Source of the DNA: Vibrio ponticus
GTDB lineage: Bacteria; Pseudomonadota; Gammaproteobacteria; Enterobacterales; Vibrionaceae
Length of the DNA stretch: 64,000 nt
Assembly: GCF_009938225.1 (NCBI RefSeq)
Contig: NZ_AP019657.1
Coordinates: 496,001-560,000 of the forward strand
Reading direction: 5' to 3'
Of the stretch, positions 18,722 to 29,035 are shown piece after piece; the stretch's first letter is position 1; each line of letters begins with the position of its first letter. A model generated the notes under the pieces. That model was given only the letters and a program-made list of their open reading frames with translations. It did not search any database and was not told the DNA's origin. The translations under genes and the position numbers were made by a program.

Positions 18722-20587
18722 TTATTTGCTTAAGTAGTCGCGAATTGACTGCTCAATGCCTTTTGCATCAAGACCGAGTTCTTGGTGCAATTCTTGTTGT
18801 GTGCCTTGAGCAATAAAGCGGTCAGGTAGACCGAGATTAAGCACAGGCTTAATGATCTTCTCTTGCATCATAAACTCAACGACACCCGCACCCGCACCGC
18901 CAGCAATGGCATTTTCTTCCAGCGTAACAAGCACATCATGATCTGCCGCAAGTTGTTTGATTAGCTCATGATCGAGTGGTTTAGCAAAGCGCATGTCAGC
19001 CACGGTAGCATTGAGCACTTCTGCTGCCTCTAGGGCATTTGGCATAAAGGTACCAAAGTTTAGAATGGCCACTTTTTCACCTTGACGCATCATACGACCT
19101 TTACCAATTTCAAGTGCGGTAAACTCTTGCTCAATCGGTGTACCCATGCCACTACCACGAGGGTAACGAACGGCGCTAGGTCCGGTATGGTTGTGGCCAG
19201 TGTAAAGCATTTGGCGACACTCATTCTCGTCACTTGGTGTCATGATCACCATGTTTGGAATGCAGCGCATAAAGCTAATATCAAACGCGCCTTGGTGAGT
19301 TTGACCATCGGCACCGACCAGACCTGCGCGGTCAATAGCAAACATCACGGGTAAGTCCATAATGGCAACATCATGGATTAATTGGTCGTAGCCGCGCTGC
19401 AAGAATGTTGAGTAGATTGCAACGATAGGGCTATTACCCGCAATCGCCATACCTGTTGCAAGCGTTACCGCATGTTGCTCTGCAATGGCAACGTCGAAGT
19501 ATTGTTCAGGGAACTCTTTCGAGAAACGAACCATACCTGAGCCTTCACGCATTGCTGGTGTTATCGCCATCAATTTAGGATCTTGGGCGGCCATATCACA
19601 AAGGAAGTCACCAAAGATCTTTGAGAAGGTCGGTTTGCTACTGCTCGTTTTTGGCAGACTCGAGTGGCTTGGGTCGAATTTAGGCACGGCATGGTAACCA
19701 ATCGGATCTTTCTCCGCTGGTTCATAGCCTTTACCTTTCTTAGTCATGATATGCAGGAACTGCGGACCTTTAAGTTCACGCATGTTCTTAAGAGTTTTGA
19801 CCAACTCAATCACATCATGACCATCAACTGGACCAATGTAATTAAAGCCAAGCTCTTCAAACAGAGTTCCAGGGATCACCATGCCTTTCAGATGCTCTTC
19901 AGTGCGGCGTACCAGTTCTTTAATCGGCGGAACGCCAGAGAGTACGCGTTTACCACCTTCTCGTATTGAGGTGTAGAAGTTGCCTGATAGCAGTTGAGCA
20001 AGATGGTTGTTTAGCGCGCCAACGTTTTCTGAAATCGACATTTCATTATCGTTGAGAATCACTAGCATATCTGGGTGAATGTCACCAGCATGGTTCATGG
20101 CTTCAAATGCCATGCCTGCGGTAATCGCGCCATCGCCAATCACACTGACCACTTTACGGTTTTGATTCTCTTTGTGAGCGCTAATCGCCATGCCTAGAGC
20201 GGCACTGATCGACGTGGATGAGTGACCGACCGATAGCGTGTCGTATTCACTCTCTTCGCGCCACGGAAATGGGTGTAATCCACCCTTTTGGCGGATAGTT
20301 GGCAACTGTTCGCGGCGACCGGTTAAAATTTTGTGTGGGTAAGCTTGATGACCTACGTCCCAAATGAGTTGATCAAACGGCGTGTTGTAGACGTAGTGAA
20401 GCGCTACGGTTAATTCAACCGTACCTAAGCCTGAAGCCAAGTGACCAGTCGATTGGCTTACTGAGTTTAAAAGGTAAGTACGTAACTCATCACACAGCTT
20501 TGGCAGCATATCTTTCGGTAGGCTACGCAGCTCAACTGGCGTATCTGCCAGTGCTAGTGTTGGGTACTTTAAAATATCAAGAGTCAT
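18722..20587 (-). CDS. dxs: 1-deoxy-D-xylulose-5-phosphate synthase
   Basis: The first enzyme of the MEP isoprenoid pathway, joining pyruvate and glyceraldehyde 3-phosphate in a thiamine-diphosphate-dependent reaction. Its 621 residues match the family. The diphosphate-binding motif is [20 protein letters not shown] followed by [12 protein letters not shown]. The transketolase-like central domain shows [15 protein letters not shown] and [15 protein letters not shown]. Third gene of the xseB-ispA-dxs operon, 20 bases after ispA, which puts the DXP step with farnesyl diphosphate synthesis. Confidence 0.98.
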   Translation of the reverse strand: MTLDILKYPTLALADTPVELRSLPKDMLPKLCDELRTYLLNSVSQSTGHLASGLGTVELTVALHYVYNTPFDQLIWDVGHQAYPHKILTGRREQLPTIRQKGGLHPFPWREESEYDTLSVGHSSTSISAALGMAISAHKENQNRKVVSVIGDGAITAGMAFEAMNHAGDIHPDMLVILNDNEMSISENVGALNNHLAQLLSGNFYTSIREGGKRVLSGVPPIKELVRRTEEHLKGMVIPGTLFEELGFNYIGPVDGHDVIELVKTLKNMRELKGPQFLHIMTKKGKGYEPAEKDPIGYHAVPKFDPSHSSLPKTSSSKPTFSKIFGDFLCDMAAQDPKLMAITPAMREGSGMVRFSKEFPEQYFDVAIAEQHAVTLATGMAIAGNSPIVAIYSTFLQRGYDQLIHDVAIMDLPVMFAIDRAGLVGADGQTHQGAFDISFMRCIPNMVIMTPSDENECRQMLYTGHNHTGPSAVRYPRGSGMGTPIEQEFTALEIGKGRMMRQGEKVAILNFGTFMPNALEAAEVLNATVADMRFAKPLDHELIKQLAADHDVLVTLEENAIAGGAGAGVVEFMMQEKIIKPVLNLGLPDRFIAQGTQQELHQELGLDAKGIEQSIRDYLSK

Positions 20588-20607
20588 AATTATGCGCGCT
20601 TGTTTTG

Positions 20608-21492
20608 TTAGTTTTTGCGCTCGACGACGTATCGGGCGAACTCTTCCAGTAATTCAGTATTGTATGGTATCGCATCCAGCGCTTGAAGCGCTTCGTGTAA
20701 CAGATTGTTAGCTTTCTCAATCGCACCCTCTAATCCTAGCAGAGCTGGGTAGGTGCTTTTGTTTAGCTCTTGGTCTGAGCCTTGCGGTTTACCTAACGTT
20801 TCGGTATCGCTAATGATATCAAGAATGTCGTCTTGCACTTGAAACGCCAAACCAATCGCATCGGCGTATTTGTCGAGTAATGGCATTACAGCGATACCTT
20901 TATCGCCAGCTGCCAGTGCGCCAAGTCGAATCGCACACTTCATCAATGCACCGGTTTTATTGCGGTGAATTTCTTCAAGTTCCTGCAAATCCACACTGCG
21001 ATTTTCGGCTTGAAGGTCGAGAGCTTGCCCCATACACATGCCCGCAGCCCCAGAGGCTTCTGCCAATGACTTGACCATTTTTATACGCGTTGCTTCGGCA
21101 TTTGGATTCAACTGACCATCGGCAAGAATAGTAAACGCAAGTGTTTGTAGCGCATCACCGGTAAGAATGGCGGTTGCTTCATCAAACTTGATATGGCAAG
21201 TCGGTTGACCACGACGCAGCTCGTCGTCGTCCATTGCAGGTAAGTCATCATGAATCAAAGAATAGGCATGGATACATTCTACCGCTGAAGCAGGAGTATC
21301 AAGATCTTCGACTTTGCAGCCAAGCATTTGTCCAGTGATATACACCAAGAATGGACGCGCGCGTTTGCCTCCGAGCAGCAAGCCATAACGCATGGCATCG
21401 ATGAGCGGCTGATTTTGATGAGGAAGCTGGCTAAGCCACCATTCCAATTGTTGGTTGTTTCGTTGCTGGAACGAGATTAATGCCTCAAGCAT
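20608..21492 (-). CDS. ispA: (2E,6E)-farnesyl diphosphate synthase
   Basis: A polyprenyl synthase that condenses isopentenyl diphosphate with dimethylallyl and geranyl diphosphate. The first aspartate-rich motif is [15 protein letters not shown] and the second is [24 protein letters not shown] binds diphosphate. I chose the ATG at 21,492 (294 residues) because AGAAGA sits before it. A TTG six codons upstream has no ribosome site. It lies between xseB and dxs in a tight operon. Confidence 0.96.
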   Translation of the reverse strand: MLEALISFQQRNNQQLEWWLSQLPHQNQPLIDAMRYGLLLGGKRARPFLVYITGQMLGCKVEDLDTPASAVECIHAYSLIHDDLPAMDDDELRRGQPTCHIKFDEATAILTGDALQTLAFTILADGQLNPNAEATRIKMVKSLAEASGAAGMCMGQALDLQAENRSVDLQELEEIHRNKTGALMKCAIRLGALAAGDKGIAVMPLLDKYADAIGLAFQVQDDILDIISDTETLGKPQGSDQELNKSTYPALLGLEGAIEKANNLLHEALQALDAIPYNTELLEEFARYVVERKN

Positions 21493-21515
21493 AGAGCGAT
21501 CTTCTAACAATATTA

Positions 21516-21758
21516 TTATTCAGGCTGCTGAGTGAATTCAGACAGTGGAGCATTATCATCATTTTGCAACAAAATGCTAACACGTTGCTCGGCGTCATTG
21601 AGCTTAGTTTGGCCTGCGCGAGCTAAAGAGATGCCACGTTCGAACTTTTTTAGTGCCTCATCTAATGCTAGGTCACCATTTTCGAGATCTTCAACAATTG
21701 AATCCAACTCTTCGATGGTTGCTTCAAAGGTCATATTTTCTGGTTTCTTGCTCGCCAT
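21516..21758 (-). CDS. xseB: Exodeoxyribonuclease VII small subunit
   Basis: An 80-residue helical subunit of exonuclease VII, which degrades single-stranded DNA in both directions; several XseB chains bind each XseA. The conserved core is FEATIEELDSIVEDLENGDL and LALDEALKKFERGISL. The start at MASKKPEN gives the usual length; an in-frame ATG nine codons upstream is possible but atypical. First gene of the operon with ispA and dxs, diverging from pomA. Confidence 0.95.
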   Translation of the reverse strand: MASKKPENMTFEATIEELDSIVEDLENGDLALDEALKKFERGISLARAGQTKLNDAEQRVSILLQNDDNAPLSEFTQQPE

Positions 21759-21973
21759 AATTTTACTAGTTTTGGAAAGATGCACGAAAGTTACCTTAGC
21801 ACTGAATGATGGTCAAATTTAACCGAGTAAAATTGTCAGAAAAATCGAGTTTGTTCGGTGTAATTACGCTTTTATTCTGCCTTACGCATCAGCTTTTGCT
21901 GACACAACCATGGAATATTGCCTAATTGGGTATGGTTTTAGGGAGTTTGTGAGAGTGATACCAATAAAAAAGC

Positions 21974-21999
21974 TAAAGATTCATTAAGCCTGCCGATAT
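21974..21999 (+). promoter_or_regulatory. Putative sigma-28 (FliA) promoter of pomAB
   Basis: CTAAAG and GCCGATAT boxes are separated so that TAAA and GCCGATAT are 14 bases apart, close to the enterobacterial consensus TAAA-N15-GCCGATAA. It lies 42 bases before the pomA start. Class IV (FliA-dependent) expression of motor genes is known in Vibrio. Confidence 0.65.
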
Positions 22000-22041
22000 A
22001 ATTCCAAAGATAGAGTAATAAGTTAGCATGAGGAGTGCTGT

Positions 22042-22806
22042 GTGGATTTAGCTACCCTTTTGGGCCTAATTGGCGGCTTCGCTTTCGTTATCATGGCAAT
22101 GGTCCTAGGCGGAAGTATTGGGATGTACGTAGACGTTACATCCATTTTGATCGTTGTTGGTGGCTCAACTTTTGTAGTATTGATGAAATTCACCATGGGA
22201 CAGTTTTTTGGTGCGGCTAAAATTGCCGGCAAAGCTTTTATGTTCAAAGCGGATGAACCAGAAGACCTGATTGCTAAGATTGTCGAAATGGCAGACGCTG
22301 CTCGTAAAGGTGGTTTCCTTGCTTTAGAAGAGATGGAAATTTCCAACAGCTTTATGCAAAAAGGTATCGACCTGTTAGTGGATGGTCATGATGCTGACGT
22401 GGTGCGCTCAGCACTGCAAAAAGATATCGCCTTAACCGATGAGCGCCACGAGAAAGGTGCTGGTGCGTTCAAGGCATACGGTGACGTAGCTCCCGCGATG
22501 GGGATGATCGGTACTCTGGTGGGTCTGGTTGCTATGCTATCGAACATGGATGACCCTAAAGCGATTGGTCCTGCGATGGCGGTAGCGCTTCTGACGACTT
22601 TGTACGGCGCGGTGTTATCTAACATGGTGTTTTTTCCGATCGCAGATAAGTTGTCGCTGCGTCGTGAGCAAGAGAAGCTAAACCGCCGTCTAATTATGGA
22701 TGGGGTATTAGCGATTCAAGATGGTCAAAACCCCCGTGTAATCGACAGTTACTTGAAGAACTACCTCAACGAGGGTAAACGTTCACTCGACATCGACAAC
22801 AGTTAA
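22042..22806 (+). CDS. pomA: Flagellar motor stator protein PomA (sodium-driven)
   Basis: An inner-membrane stator subunit, 254 residues with four membrane helices, that with PomB couples sodium flow to polar flagellar rotation. It starts GTG with MDLATLLGLIGGFAFVIMAM. The cytoplasmic loop carries the charged residues that touch FliG (ALQKDIALTDERHEKGAGAF), and the third/fourth helix region shows GDVAPAMGMIGTLVGLVAML. It is followed closely by pomB; the flagellar filament and switch genes lie 27 kb away. Confidence 0.97.
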   Translation: MDLATLLGLIGGFAFVIMAMVLGGSIGMYVDVTSILIVVGGSTFVVLMKFTMGQFFGAAKIAGKAFMFKADEPEDLIAKIVEMADAARKGGFLALEEMEISNSFMQKGIDLLVDGHDADVVRSALQKDIALTDERHEKGAGAFKAYGDVAPAMGMIGTLVGLVAMLSNMDDPKAIGPAMAVALLTTLYGAVLSNMVFFPIADKLSLRREQEKLNRRLIMDGVLAIQDGQNPRVIDSYLKNYLNEGKRSLDIDNS

Positions 22807-22815
22807 GGTTGAGTT

Positions 22816-23763
22816 ATGGATGAAGATAACGATTGCAAATGTCCGCCACCCGGTGCCCCCTTGTGGATGACAACCTTCTCTGACTTGATGTCGCTGTTGA
22901 TGTGTTTTTTCGTACTGCTCCTTTCGTTTTCGGAAATGGATGTACTGAAATTTAAACAGATCGCGGGTTCAATGAAGTTTGCCTTCGGGGTACAAAACCA
23001 GCTCGAAGTGAAAGACATCCCTAAGGGTACCAGTATTATTGCGCAAGAGTTTCGCCCTGGTCGCCCAGAGCCAACACCGATTGACGTGATTATGCAGCAG
23101 ACGATTGATATTACTCAGCAGACGCTCGACTTTCATGAAGGTGAGTCTGATCGTGCGGGTGGTACTCAGCGTGACCAAGGTAAGTTAACCGGTGGTCAGT
23201 CACCAGAAACTTCGACGCAAAAGAATCAAAACTCAGATTCAGACCAAGAAAGGCAGCAGCAAGCCCAATCCACAGAAGAGATGGAAACGTTAACTGAGAG
23301 CATTAAGAAGGCGCTCGAGCGTGAAATCGACCAAGGTGCGATTGAAGTGGAAAACCTCGGACAACAGATCGTGATTCGAATTCGCGAGCAGGGTGCTTTC
23401 CCTGCCGGATCGGCTTTCTTACAGCCTAAGTTCCGCCCATTGGTGCGCCAAGTGGCAGAGTTGGTCAAAGATGTGCCAGGTATTGTTCGCGTTTCAGGTC
23501 ATACTGATAATCAGCGGTTAGATTCGGAGCTTTACCGTTCAAACTGGGATCTCTCTGCTCAACGGGCTGTTTCTGTTGCTCAAGAGATGGAAAAAGTGCG
23601 TGGATTCTCGCATCAGCGTCTGCGTGTACGGGGTATGGCAGATACTGAGCCGCTGGGACCTAACGATACTGAGCTACAGCGTTCACGAAACCGACGAGTT
23701 GAAATTAGCATTATGCAGGGTGAGCCACTTTATAGTGAAACGGTCCCTGTAACGCAGAACTAG
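22816..23763 (+). CDS. pomB: Flagellar motor stator protein PomB (sodium-driven)
   Basis: The stator partner of PomA, 315 residues. A short cysteine-containing N-terminus precedes one membrane helix (residues about 23-42) with the ion-binding Asp in TTFSDLMSLLMCFFVLLLSF. A long Gln/Ser-rich periplasmic linker follows. The C-terminal OmpA-like domain that anchors to peptidoglycan shows RVSGHTDNQRLDSELYRSNW and RVRGMADTEPLGPND. A terminator follows 22 bases later. Confidence 0.97.
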   Translation: MDEDNDCKCPPPGAPLWMTTFSDLMSLLMCFFVLLLSFSEMDVLKFKQIAGSMKFAFGVQNQLEVKDIPKGTSIIAQEFRPGRPEPTPIDVIMQQTIDITQQTLDFHEGESDRAGGTQRDQGKLTGGQSPETSTQKNQNSDSDQERQQQAQSTEEMETLTESIKKALEREIDQGAIEVENLGQQIVIRIREQGAFPAGSAFLQPKFRPLVRQVAELVKDVPGIVRVSGHTDNQRLDSELYRSNWDLSAQRAVSVAQEMEKVRGFSHQRLRVRGMADTEPLGPNDTELQRSRNRRVEISIMQGEPLYSETVPVTQN

Positions 23764-23785
23764 TGCCGAATTCAAGCTAAACTAT

Positions 23786-23813
23786 AAGACGAGCATCACG
23801 CTCGTCTTTTTTA
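23786..23813 (+). terminator. Rho-independent terminator of pomAB
   Basis: A 9-bp stem AAGACGAGC / GCTCGTCTT, loop ATCAC, followed by TTTT. Confidence 0.9.
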
Positions 23814-23926
23814 TGCTCTTTTCATCATGTATAATCTTGCGCCCTTAAGGTCCTGTGTGCCATGTTTACCAAATTGAACCGCACATAAGTGATGATTGCG
23901 AAAACTGTTAACCAGTGAAGTGAAGT

Positions 23927-25375
23927 ATGAAATTTATTGTAAAGCCCCATCCAGAAATTTTTGTAAAAAGTGAGTCGGTGCGTAAGCGCTTCACAAAGAT
24001 TCTTGAGTGTAACATTCGCAACATTATCAAGCTTCGTACCGAGTCTGTAGCGGTGTTTAACCGTCGCGACCATATCGAAGTGACGTCAGAGAGCGACCAA
24101 TACCATGCTGAGGTGTTAGAAATCCTAACGCATACGCCAGGTATCCATCACGTATTGGAAGTGAAGCAGTCTGACTTTACCGATATGCACAACATCTACG
24201 AGCAAGTGCTTGAATTAAGTGGTTCACTTATCGAGAACAAAACGTTCGTAGTACGTGCTAAGCGTCGTGGTAAGCATGAGTTTAACTCACTTGAACTTGA
24301 GCGTTATGTTGGTGGCGGTCTAAACCAAGCGGTAGAAACCGCAAGCGTGAAGCTGCGTAACCCACAAGTGACAATCAACATTGAAGTGTCTGGCGATAAG
24401 CTAAACCAAGTTCTTGCTCGTCACAAAGGTCTTGGTGGTTTCCCTCTAGGAACACAAGAAGATGTGTTGAGCCTGATCTCTGGTGGTTTCGACTCAGGTG
24501 TTTCAAGCTATCTACACATCAAGCGTGGCTCAAAAGTACATTACTGTTTCTTTAACCTAGGTGGTCCTGCGCACGAGATCGGCGTTAAGCAAGTTTCTCA
24601 CTACCTATGGAATAAGTACGGCTCATCAGCAAAAGTACGCTTTATCTCAGTAGACTTTGAACCTGTTGTAGCAGAGATCCTAGAGAAAGTGGATGACGGT
24701 CAAATGGGCGTTATCCTAAAACGTATGTTTATGCGTGCTGCGGGCATGATTGCTGAGAAATTTGGCATTCAGGCGCTTGTGACTGGTGAAGCTCTAGGTC
24801 AGGTATCAAGCCAGACGCTAACGAACCTGCGCCACATTGATGGCGTAACGGATACATTGATTCTGCGCCCACTGATCAACTGGGATAAAGAAGATATCAT
24901 CAACGTTGCTCGCGATATCGGTACTGAAGATTTTGCTAAGACCATGCCTGAATACTGTGGTGTGATCTCGAAGAAACCAACAGTGAAAGCGGTGAAAGGT
25001 CGCCTAGAAGCCGAAGAAGAGAAATTCGACTTCTCTATTCTAGAAAAAGTGGTTTACGAAGCGCGCCAAATGGACATTCGTGATATCGCGAAAGAGACAG
25101 AACAAGCGGCACCTGAAGTTGAGCAAGTTCAAGCGGTAGAAGAGCACGCAATCGTGCTGGATATCCGTAGCCCAGACGAAGAAGATGAAAGCCCATTAGA
25201 AATCGACGGTGTTGAAGTTAAGCACCTACCTTTCTACAAGCTATCGACTCAGTTTGGTGATCTTGACCAGAGCAAGACCTACCTATTGTACTGTGAGCGT
25301 GGCGTAATGAGCCGCTTGCAAGCGCTTTACTTGCAAGAGCAAGGCTTCGCAAACGTGAAGGTTTACCGCCCATAA
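23927..25375 (+). CDS. thiI: tRNA uracil 4-sulfurtransferase / thiamine thiazole sulfur carrier
   Basis: A 482-residue cytoplasmic enzyme that makes 4-thiouridine at tRNA position 8 and supplies sulfur for the thiamine thiazole. Domains in order are a ferredoxin-like/THUMP region (residues 1-165), the PP-loop ATPase with [11 protein letters not shown] near residue 184, and a C-terminal rhodanese domain with the catalytic Cys in [12 protein letters not shown] near residue 457. The rhodanese domain is present, as in the enterobacterial long form. Single gene between the pomAB terminator and its own. Confidence 0.97.
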   Translation: MKFIVKPHPEIFVKSESVRKRFTKILECNIRNIIKLRTESVAVFNRRDHIEVTSESDQYHAEVLEILTHTPGIHHVLEVKQSDFTDMHNIYEQVLELSGSLIENKTFVVRAKRRGKHEFNSLELERYVGGGLNQAVETASVKLRNPQVTINIEVSGDKLNQVLARHKGLGGFPLGTQEDVLSLISGGFDSGVSSYLHIKRGSKVHYCFFNLGGPAHEIGVKQVSHYLWNKYGSSAKVRFISVDFEPVVAEILEKVDDGQMGVILKRMFMRAAGMIAEKFGIQALVTGEALGQVSSQTLTNLRHIDGVTDTLILRPLINWDKEDIINVARDIGTEDFAKTMPEYCGVISKKPTVKAVKGRLEAEEEKFDFSILEKVVYEARQMDIRDIAKETEQAAPEVEQVQAVEEHAIVLDIRSPDEEDESPLEIDGVEVKHLPFYKLSTQFGDLDQSKTYLLYCERGVMSRLQALYLQEQGFANVKVYRP

Positions 25376-25423
25376 TGGTGGTGCAGCGCTAATTAATCAG
25401 CGTTGTTAAAAGAATCAATTAAG

Positions 25424-25456
25424 CGCAAATCGTTCATTCGGTTTGCGTTTTTTTTT
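25424..25456 (+). terminator. Rho-independent terminator of thiI
   Basis: A 9-bp stem CGCAAATCG / CGGTTTGCG with a 6-base loop and nine T. Confidence 0.92.
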
Positions 25457-25499
25457 GTCTCGTTTTTGTGATTCTTGAAGGCTTGTAGGGTGTGGTCAG

Positions 25500-25690
25500 T
25501 AATCTGGTTTTGGGTAGCTAGAGAGATTCCCTGTCACGCTCGTGCCTCGCTGCATGGAATGACAAAATGTAGGGGGAAGCGAGATTAGAGAACTGAGTAC
25601 TATTTTTTGCCATTCTTGATAGCCCACAGGGCGTAGTCAGGAATCTCGCTTTCGATGTTTGAACTGAGGGTAGGAGTAAACTCCGGGCAT
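25500..25690. repeat. Intergenic repeat between thiI and gcvB
   Basis: Contains an inverted copy of the GTCATTCCATAGAGCG element (25,521-25,565, ending GCATGGAATGACA) and further half-copies around GCGAGATT and GGAATCTCGC. It is the same family as at 871, 2,804 and 29,176. No gene is seen. Confidence 0.55.
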
Positions 25691-25934
25691 AAAAAAACAC
25701 CGCCTATTAGGCGGTGCTAAAAAATTTGACAGACAGGTCAAAATAAATACAGGAAGTATACGTTTTGTTTCTTGGGATAAATGAAACAAAACCATGGTAG
25801 AAATCTACCGAACTCGAAATACGAGTTTGCAAACACAACATCGCAACAACAAAGCCAATTGATTTAAAATAAACCAAGCCGTTCAGGCTCGCGTTGCGAG
25901 ACGAAATATAGAATTTCTCTGGTCGTCAGGCAAT
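25691..25934 (-). ncRNA. gcvB: GcvB small regulatory RNA
   Basis: A Hfq-type trans-acting sRNA transcribed divergently from gcvA, exactly as in enterobacteria. The minus strand carries the G/U-rich seed region (TTGTTGTTGCGATGTTGTG, then TTTGC), the GGTAGATTTCTACCATGG hairpin, the ACTTCCTGTA motif, the CCTGTCTGTC motif and a final terminator stem GCACCGCC / GGCGGTG followed by seven T, all as remembered from E. coli GcvB. In relatives it represses amino-acid and peptide transporter mRNAs and is activated by GcvA. The 3' end is clear; the 5' end is estimated from a TATAAA box at 25,946-25,941. Confidence 0.9.
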
Positions 25935-25940
25935 GGACAT

Positions 25941-25969
25941 TTTATAATGTTTCAGATAAAAAAAACTAA
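25941..25969 (-). promoter_or_regulatory. Promoter of gcvB
   Basis: A minus-strand TATAAA (-10) with a weak TTAGTT (-35) at 17-base spacing. The weak -35 fits an activator-dependent promoter (GcvA). Confidence 0.5.
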
Positions 25970-25991
25970 TCCAATACATTGAGGGCTTCCT

Positions 25992-26906
25992 ATGTCCAGA
26001 AGACTACCGCCTTTAAACTCATTGAAGGTATTTGAAGCAGCGGCTCGCCACCTAAGTTTTACGCGAGCAGCAGAAGAGTTATTTGTGACACAAGCCGCAG
26101 TTAGCCATCAAATCAAGGCTTTAGAAGAGTTTCTTGGTTTGAAACTGTTTCGCCGCCGCAACCGTTCACTCTTGCTAACCGAAGAGGGGCAAAGTTACTT
26201 TCTCGACATCAAAGATATTTTCACGTCACTAGCAGAAGCCACTGACAAAGTATTAGAACGCAGTGAAAAAGGTGCGCTTACGATTAGTTTATCACCAAGT
26301 TTCGCGATTCAATGGTTGGTTCCTCGCTTAGCGGACTTTAATCAGCAAGAGCCAGATATCGACGTTAGAATAAAAGCGGTCGATATTGAAGAAGGTTCGT
26401 TAACCGATGATGTTGATGTGGCGATTTACTATGGTCGAGGCAATTGGCCGGGCTTACGTGCCGATAAACTTTATCAAGAATTTCTAATCCCACTTTGTTC
26501 ACCGTCACTGCTACTCGGTCCTAAACCGCTCGCTGAATTAGCGGACTTAAAAAATCACACCTTATTGCACGATACATCGCGTAAAGATTGGAAACAATTT
26601 GCTAAGTCGCATGGCATTGAAGGTGTTAACGTTAATCATGGTCCAATCTTTAGCCACTCGACAATGGTGTTGCAAGCGGCTGCTCACGGGCAAGGTGTTG
26701 CTCTAGGTAACAACGTGTTAGCGCAGCCAGAGTTGGATGCTGGGCGTTTGATAGCCCCTTTTGACGAAGTGTTGGTTTCAAAAAATGCTTTCTACGTTGT
26801 TTGTCATGAAAAGCAAGCTGACATGGGGCGTATCGCCACTTTCCGTGATTGGATGCTAGCCAAAGCACAGAGTGAGCAAGAGGAACTACTAGAAGATGAC
26901 GAGTAA
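25992..26906 (+). CDS. gcvA: LysR-family transcriptional regulator GcvA
   Basis: A 304-residue LysR regulator of the glycine cleavage system. The N-terminal winged helix starts PLNSLKVFEAAARHLSFTRA and contains FVTQAAVSHQIKALEEFLG; the effector domain follows from about residue 95. The identity is supported by the GcvA-type N-terminus and the divergent GcvB RNA, the classical gcvA-gcvB pair. It ends with an acidic tail that overlaps the next gene by 11 bases. AGGGC lies before the ATG. Confidence 0.93.
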   Translation: MSRRLPPLNSLKVFEAAARHLSFTRAAEELFVTQAAVSHQIKALEEFLGLKLFRRRNRSLLLTEEGQSYFLDIKDIFTSLAEATDKVLERSEKGALTISLSPSFAIQWLVPRLADFNQQEPDIDVRIKAVDIEEGSLTDDVDVAIYYGRGNWPGLRADKLYQEFLIPLCSPSLLLGPKPLAELADLKNHTLLHDTSRKDWKQFAKSHGIEGVNVNHGPIFSHSTMVLQAAAHGQGVALGNNVLAQPELDAGRLIAPFDEVLVSKNAFYVVCHEKQADMGRIATFRDWMLAKAQSEQEELLEDDE

Positions 26907-27525
26907 TCGAATCGTTGATGGCGAACAAGGTTCGCCATTATTTGTTTTTGCCCATGGTGCAGGCGCTGGTATGGACCATGCATTTATGCAGCAAGTCGCG
27001 AATGGGCTCGCGGCAAAGGGTATTCAAGTTATCCGCTTTAATTTTCCTTATATGGTCAAGCGCGCTGAAGACGGCAAGAAGCGTCCACCCGATCGAGCGC
27101 CTAAATTGCTTGAAGCATTTGAGCAAGTGATTGCTGACTATGCGGATAAACCGATTGTCATTGGCGGTAAATCGATGGGCGGTCGTATGGCAAGCCTGCT
27201 TGGCGATAACGCTCAGGTTGCGGGTATTGCTTGTTTAGGTTACCCGTTTCATCCACCGGGTAAACCTGAGAAATACAAAGGTGAGCATTTAGCGAGTTTG
27301 GCTAAGCCATGCGTGATTTTGCAGGGCGAGCGAGATACCTTTGGTAAGCGTGAAGAGTTTACCGATTTTGCTTTGGCAGACAGTGTACAGGTAGAGTTTA
27401 TTGCGGATGGTGACCATAGCTTTAAACCGCGTAAAAGCTCAGGCTATACGGAAGCAGGTAACCTTGCTCATGCAGTAGAAGTATTGAGTCAGTTTATTTT
27501 TGCTTGTTATAAGGGAGATCATTAA
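26896..27525 (+). CDS. Alpha/beta hydrolase (KANL3/Tex30, dienelactone-hydrolase-like)
   Basis: A 209-residue alpha/beta-hydrolase fold protein. The oxyanion region is FVFAHGAGAGMDHAFM, the nucleophile elbow is VIGGKSMGGRMAS with Ser as likely nucleophile, and the last catalytic His lies in IADGDHSFKPRKSSG. The substrate is unknown. It overlaps gcvA by 11 bases and the DUF423 gene by one base, so gcvA-hydrolase-DUF423-rlmM behave as one operon. Confidence 0.88.
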   Translation: MTSNRIVDGEQGSPLFVFAHGAGAGMDHAFMQQVANGLAAKGIQVIRFNFPYMVKRAEDGKKRPPDRAPKLLEAFEQVIADYADKPIVIGGKSMGGRMASLLGDNAQVAGIACLGYPFHPPGKPEKYKGEHLASLAKPCVILQGERDTFGKREEFTDFALADSVQVEFIADGDHSFKPRKSSGYTEAGNLAHAVEVLSQFIFACYKGDH

Positions 27526-27920
27526 TGCGCGCTAATAATCTTCTTGCGGTGGGCGGTGTTCTCGCGGGGCTAGGTGTGGCTCTCGGCGCTTTTGCGTCTC
27601 ACGGTTTAAAGAAAATGCTTTCGCCTTATTTATTAGAAGTGTTCTCAATAGGAGTGCAATATCAGTTTATCCATGCCACCGCGATTGTGCTGTGTGGGGC
27701 GCTGTTATTACTTAATCTTGGTGAGAAAGCACAAAAGTATTTTTTCATCGCCGCAATTTGCTTTATCATCGGCATCTTTTGTTTTAGCGGCAGTCTCTAT
27801 GCGCTAGCGTTAACCGGGGTGAAATGGTTTGGACCAATCACGCCGATGGGTGGTTTCACCTTTATGCTAGGTTGGGCACTGTTCGTTTTCGCAGCACTAC
27901 AGATCAAAAGAGGTGAGTAA
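27525..27920 (+). CDS. DUF423 family inner-membrane protein (YgdD-like)
   Basis: A 131-residue protein with four predicted membrane helices. The family signature LGVALGAFASHGLKKMLSP is near the N-terminus and QFIHATAIVLCGALLLL in the second helix; TPMGGFTFMLGWALFVF closes it. Function unknown. It is tightly packed between the hydrolase and rlmM; the ygdD-rlmM order is also found in E. coli next to gcvA. Confidence 0.93.
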   Translation: MRANNLLAVGGVLAGLGVALGAFASHGLKKMLSPYLLEVFSIGVQYQFIHATAIVLCGALLLLNLGEKAQKYFFIAAICFIIGIFCFSGSLYALALTGVKWFGPITPMGGFTFMLGWALFVFAALQIKRGE

Positions 27921-29012
27921 GTGAAACAACTGATGCTTTATTGCCGTTCGGGCTTTGAAAAAGAGTGTGCCGGTGAAATTCAAGACCGTGCTACGGCGTT
28001 GGAAGTGTTTGGTTTTCCACGTTTACAAAAGAACTCAGGCTACGTGCTGTTTGAGTGCTACCAAGCAGGAGATGCGCAAAAGCTAGTCAAAGAGTTAGAT
28101 TTCAACTCATTGATTTTTGCTCGCCAAATGTTTGCCGTTGCGGCAGAGATTACGGATTTACCGCGTGAAGACCGTATTTCACCGATTCTTGATCAGCTTG
28201 GTGAAGTCGATGCGATGCCTCTATGTGGTGATATTCGCATTGAAACGCCAGATACGAATGAAGCAAAAGAGCTATTAAAGTTCTGTCGTAAGTTCACTGT
28301 GCCAATGCGTCAAGCACTGCGTGGCAAAGGCGTGCTAATGAACAAAGAGCATGCGAAAAAGCCGGTATTGCATATTTGCTTTGTACAACCAGGTCATTGC
28401 TACGTGGGTTACTCATTACCAGGTAACAACTCGCAGTTCTTTATGGGTATCCCGCGTCTTAAATTCCCAGCGGATGCACCAAGCCGTTCAACCTTGAAGC
28501 TTGAAGAAGCTTTCCACGTATTTATTCCACGTAATGAGTGGGATGAGCGATTAGCTTCAGGTATGTGGGGCGTTGACTTGGGTGCTTGCCCGGGTGGTTG
28601 GACTTACCAACTAGTGAAGCGCTCGATGTTCGTACATTCGGTAGACAATGGCATGATGGCGCAAAGCCTGATGGATACCGGTCAAGTTAAACACCATCAA
28701 GAAGATGGTTTCAAATTTGAGCCAGCGCGTAAGAACGTGACTTGGTTGGTGTGTGACATGATTGAAAAACCATCTCGCGTTGCACAACTTATGGGTGAAT
28801 GGATCATCAGTGGTTGGGCAAAAGAGGCGATTTTTAACCTTAAGCTGCCAATGAAAGGTCGTTACGACGAAGTTCTGCAAGATATCGAAAACTTAAAGGT
28901 GTTCTTAATCGAGAACGGCGTGAAGTTTAAGCTGCAAGCGAAGCATCTATATCATGACCGTGAAGAGATCACAGTGCACGTTCAGTGCCTATCGAACATC
29001 TCGCCACACTAA
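27921..29012 (+). CDS. rlmM: 23S rRNA 2'-O-ribose C2498 methyltransferase
   Basis: A 363-residue S-adenosylmethionine-dependent methyltransferase that modifies C2498 in the peptidyl-transferase region of 23S rRNA. An N-terminal THUMP-like domain precedes the RrmJ-like catalytic domain with the SAM-binding motif [16 protein letters not shown] near residue 215 and the Asp-Lys catalytic pattern in VCDMIEKP and [10 protein letters not shown]. The GTG start directly follows the DUF423 stop. Last gene of the gcvA operon. Confidence 0.96.
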   Translation: MKQLMLYCRSGFEKECAGEIQDRATALEVFGFPRLQKNSGYVLFECYQAGDAQKLVKELDFNSLIFARQMFAVAAEITDLPREDRISPILDQLGEVDAMPLCGDIRIETPDTNEAKELLKFCRKFTVPMRQALRGKGVLMNKEHAKKPVLHICFVQPGHCYVGYSLPGNNSQFFMGIPRLKFPADAPSRSTLKLEEAFHVFIPRNEWDERLASGMWGVDLGACPGGWTYQLVKRSMFVHSVDNGMMAQSLMDTGQVKHHQEDGFKFEPARKNVTWLVCDMIEKPSRVAQLMGEWIISGWAKEAIFNLKLPMKGRYDEVLQDIENLKVFLIENGVKFKLQAKHLYHDREEITVHVQCLSNISPH

Positions 29013-29035
29013 ATATTGGCTTTTTAGTGTTTGAT

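Noticed and set aside
23813..23926. Thiamine riboswitch before thiI
   Set aside because: I found no THI-box sequences, and the gap is only about 110 bases after the pomB terminator.
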